Shown here in pieces: positions 46,517-47,110 of a stretch of 47,110 bases of DNA (position 1 is its first letter; every line of letters starts with the position of its first letter). A program made the translations under genes and the position numbers. This DNA is from a virus. Location: IMG/VR virus record IMGVR_UViG_3300020152_000029, positions 1 through 47,110 of that record, one strand, 5' to 3'. The notes under the pieces are model-generated. The model saw nothing but the letters and a program-made list of their open reading frames with translations, did not search any database and was not told the DNA's origin.

Positions 46517-46789
46517 TTATTTGCACAGCTTCGCGCTGGTCAGCCTGTGCACTTCCTGCACGCTGATGCCGGAATCAATGGCCTGCTCGGCTTCCTTGGC
46601 GATGCAGTCCTGGAAATCCTCAAACACGGCCAGGCGATCCAGCGGCTCTGCGCAATCCTCTTCGCTGTAATGCGCGAGGTCCTCCAGCGGCTCGCTCGTC
46701 ACGGCAAAGCGGTAGTCGTGGTCATTCTTGGTGGCGATGAAATGCACCTCTTCGCCAATCACATGCACGTTGGATATTTCGATAGACAT
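46517..46789 (-). CDS. Small DUF1488-like protein (90 aa)
   Basis: 90 aa with AAGGAG 6 nt upstream of ATG 46789. SIEISNVHVIGEEVHFIATKNDHDYRFAVTSEPLEDLAHY then DRLAVFEDFQDCIAKEAEQAID: a short beta hairpin followed by helices, resembling small DUF1488-type proteins by pattern. The match is only suggestive. It heads a two-gene divergent unit facing away from the next plus-strand gene. Confidence 0.75.
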   Translation of the reverse strand: MSIEISNVHVIGEEVHFIATKNDHDYRFAVTSEPLEDLAHYSEEDCAEPLDRLAVFEDFQDCIAKEAEQAIDSGISVQEVHRLTSAKLCK

Positions 46790-46869
46790 ACACTCTCCTT
46801 GTGGTTGGAGGGTAGACAGGTAGCGTATGGGCTTGTTCCGCGGGGAAAAAACACAAAGGAAAGGATTAG

Positions 46870-47049
46870 ATGATGAACGAGTTAGAGCAGAAACGCATGC
46901 AGAAATTACAGGATGCGCTGATCAAGACAGCACTTGACCTGCTGGCCATAGGCGGGGCTCCCTGTATGCGGGTGACTATCCCGAACACCGATCCGCCTGT
47001 CTACATCATGGTGGGCGAGATCAAAGACATTAAATTGTTGGTTGGTTGA
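46870..47049 (+). CDS. Small hypothetical protein (59 aa)
   Basis: 59 aa from ATG 46870 (a second ATG follows at once). GGAAAGGATT precedes it. NELEQKRMQKLQDALIKTALDLLAIGG is a helix, then PCMRVTIPNTDPPVYIMVGEIKDIKLLVG, a beta hairpin. It begins a rightward unit beyond the divergent pair. Not recognised. Confidence 0.65.
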   Translation: MMNELEQKRMQKLQDALIKTALDLLAIGGAPCMRVTIPNTDPPVYIMVGEIKDIKLLVG

Positions 47050-47075
47050 GAAATAGAAAGCAAAGCTGAATAATC

Positions 47076-47110
47076 ATGTCGAGAACAAGGCCGAAAATTA
47101 AGGTCCGCAC
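47076..47110 (+). CDS. Possible start of the next gene, partial
   Basis: ATG at 47076 opens an 11-codon basic frame (MSRTRPKIKVR) that runs off the right edge. No clear ribosome site precedes it, so this is only a likely continuation of the rightward unit. Confidence 0.3.
   Translation, partial: MSRTRPKIKVR

Noticed and set aside
46274-46873. 199-codon plus-strand frame
   Set aside because: Antisense to two minus-strand genes that begin after AAGGAG and 3 nt after a stop; the plus protein has unlikely composition.
1-47110. Diversity-generating retroelement, tRNA genes and CRISPR arrays
   Set aside because: Looked for a reverse transcriptase (YxDD), template/variable repeats, cloverleaf structures and evenly spaced repeats; none were found by eye.

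Overview
The window is most of the genome of a temperate, tailed (podovirus-like) bacteriophage, or of the prophage it forms. The evidence is a complete packaging and head module (small and large terminase, P22-type portal, scaffold, N4-gp56-type major capsid protein), no tape-measure gene, several large virion proteins with no enzyme signature, a CI/Cro-type switch, and a RecT/YqaJ early region. The host is probably a Gram-negative gamma- or betaproteobacterium: SD-led genes have AGGAG-type sites, sigma70-like promoters occur, and the phage carries a class III (type IV pilin-like) leader that needs a host prepilin peptidase. No integrase, endolysin, tRNA or CRISPR array is visible, so the element extends past at least one edge.

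Layout. (1) 1-20.1 kb, minus strand: late virion genes. A polyvalent ejection-type giant protein (at least 1,477 aa, InPase + DNA methyltransferase-like + GGDEF-like) runs off the left edge. It is followed by two Ala-rich virion proteins, tail and neck genes, a RyR-domain protein, a head decoration protein, capsid, scaffold and portal. (2) 20.1-22.5 kb: a regulatory gap with two promoters and a terminator, then terL and terS. (3) 22.5-31.0 kb, minus strand: small membrane and secreted proteins, a metallopeptidase, three nuclease-fold proteins (VRR-NUC, YbcO-like, MmcB-like), a PAPS-reductase-like protein, a replication O-like protein, and cro. (4) 31.0-33.1 kb, plus strand: cI, a type IV pseudopilin and a two-TM protein, closed by a terminator. 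This is the likely lysogen-expressed unit. (5) 33.1-46.3 kb, plus strand: an early operon from a repressor-controlled promoter. It holds small unknowns, RecT, a YqaJ exonuclease fusion, KTSC, a C5 methyltransferase with six VADPR repeats, a HAD phosphatase, Gp37/Gp68 (DUF5131), DUF3268, J-domain, ASCH and DUF1643 proteins and an Ea22-like protein. (6) 46.3-47.1 kb: two small minus-strand genes and the start of another plus-strand unit.

Regulation visible in the DNA. Sites of the form TTGCG-N5-(C/T)GCAA lie both between cro and cI and over the early promoter at 33.1 kb, resembling the paired operators of lambda. Four late-type promoters on the minus strand share a 15-bp box (CGTTC(C/A)CGTTTT(C/T)CG) ending 20-21 nt before a -10 hexamer. 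One of them appears to make only a ~105-nt transcript before a strong terminator. A small hairpin with loop GTGA(T/C) recurs in five late intergenic leaders.

The most interesting parts are the polyvalent protein with a GGDEF-like end, the pseudopilin expressed with the repressor, the shared late-promoter box, the short terminated RNA, and the repeat-bearing methyltransferase.
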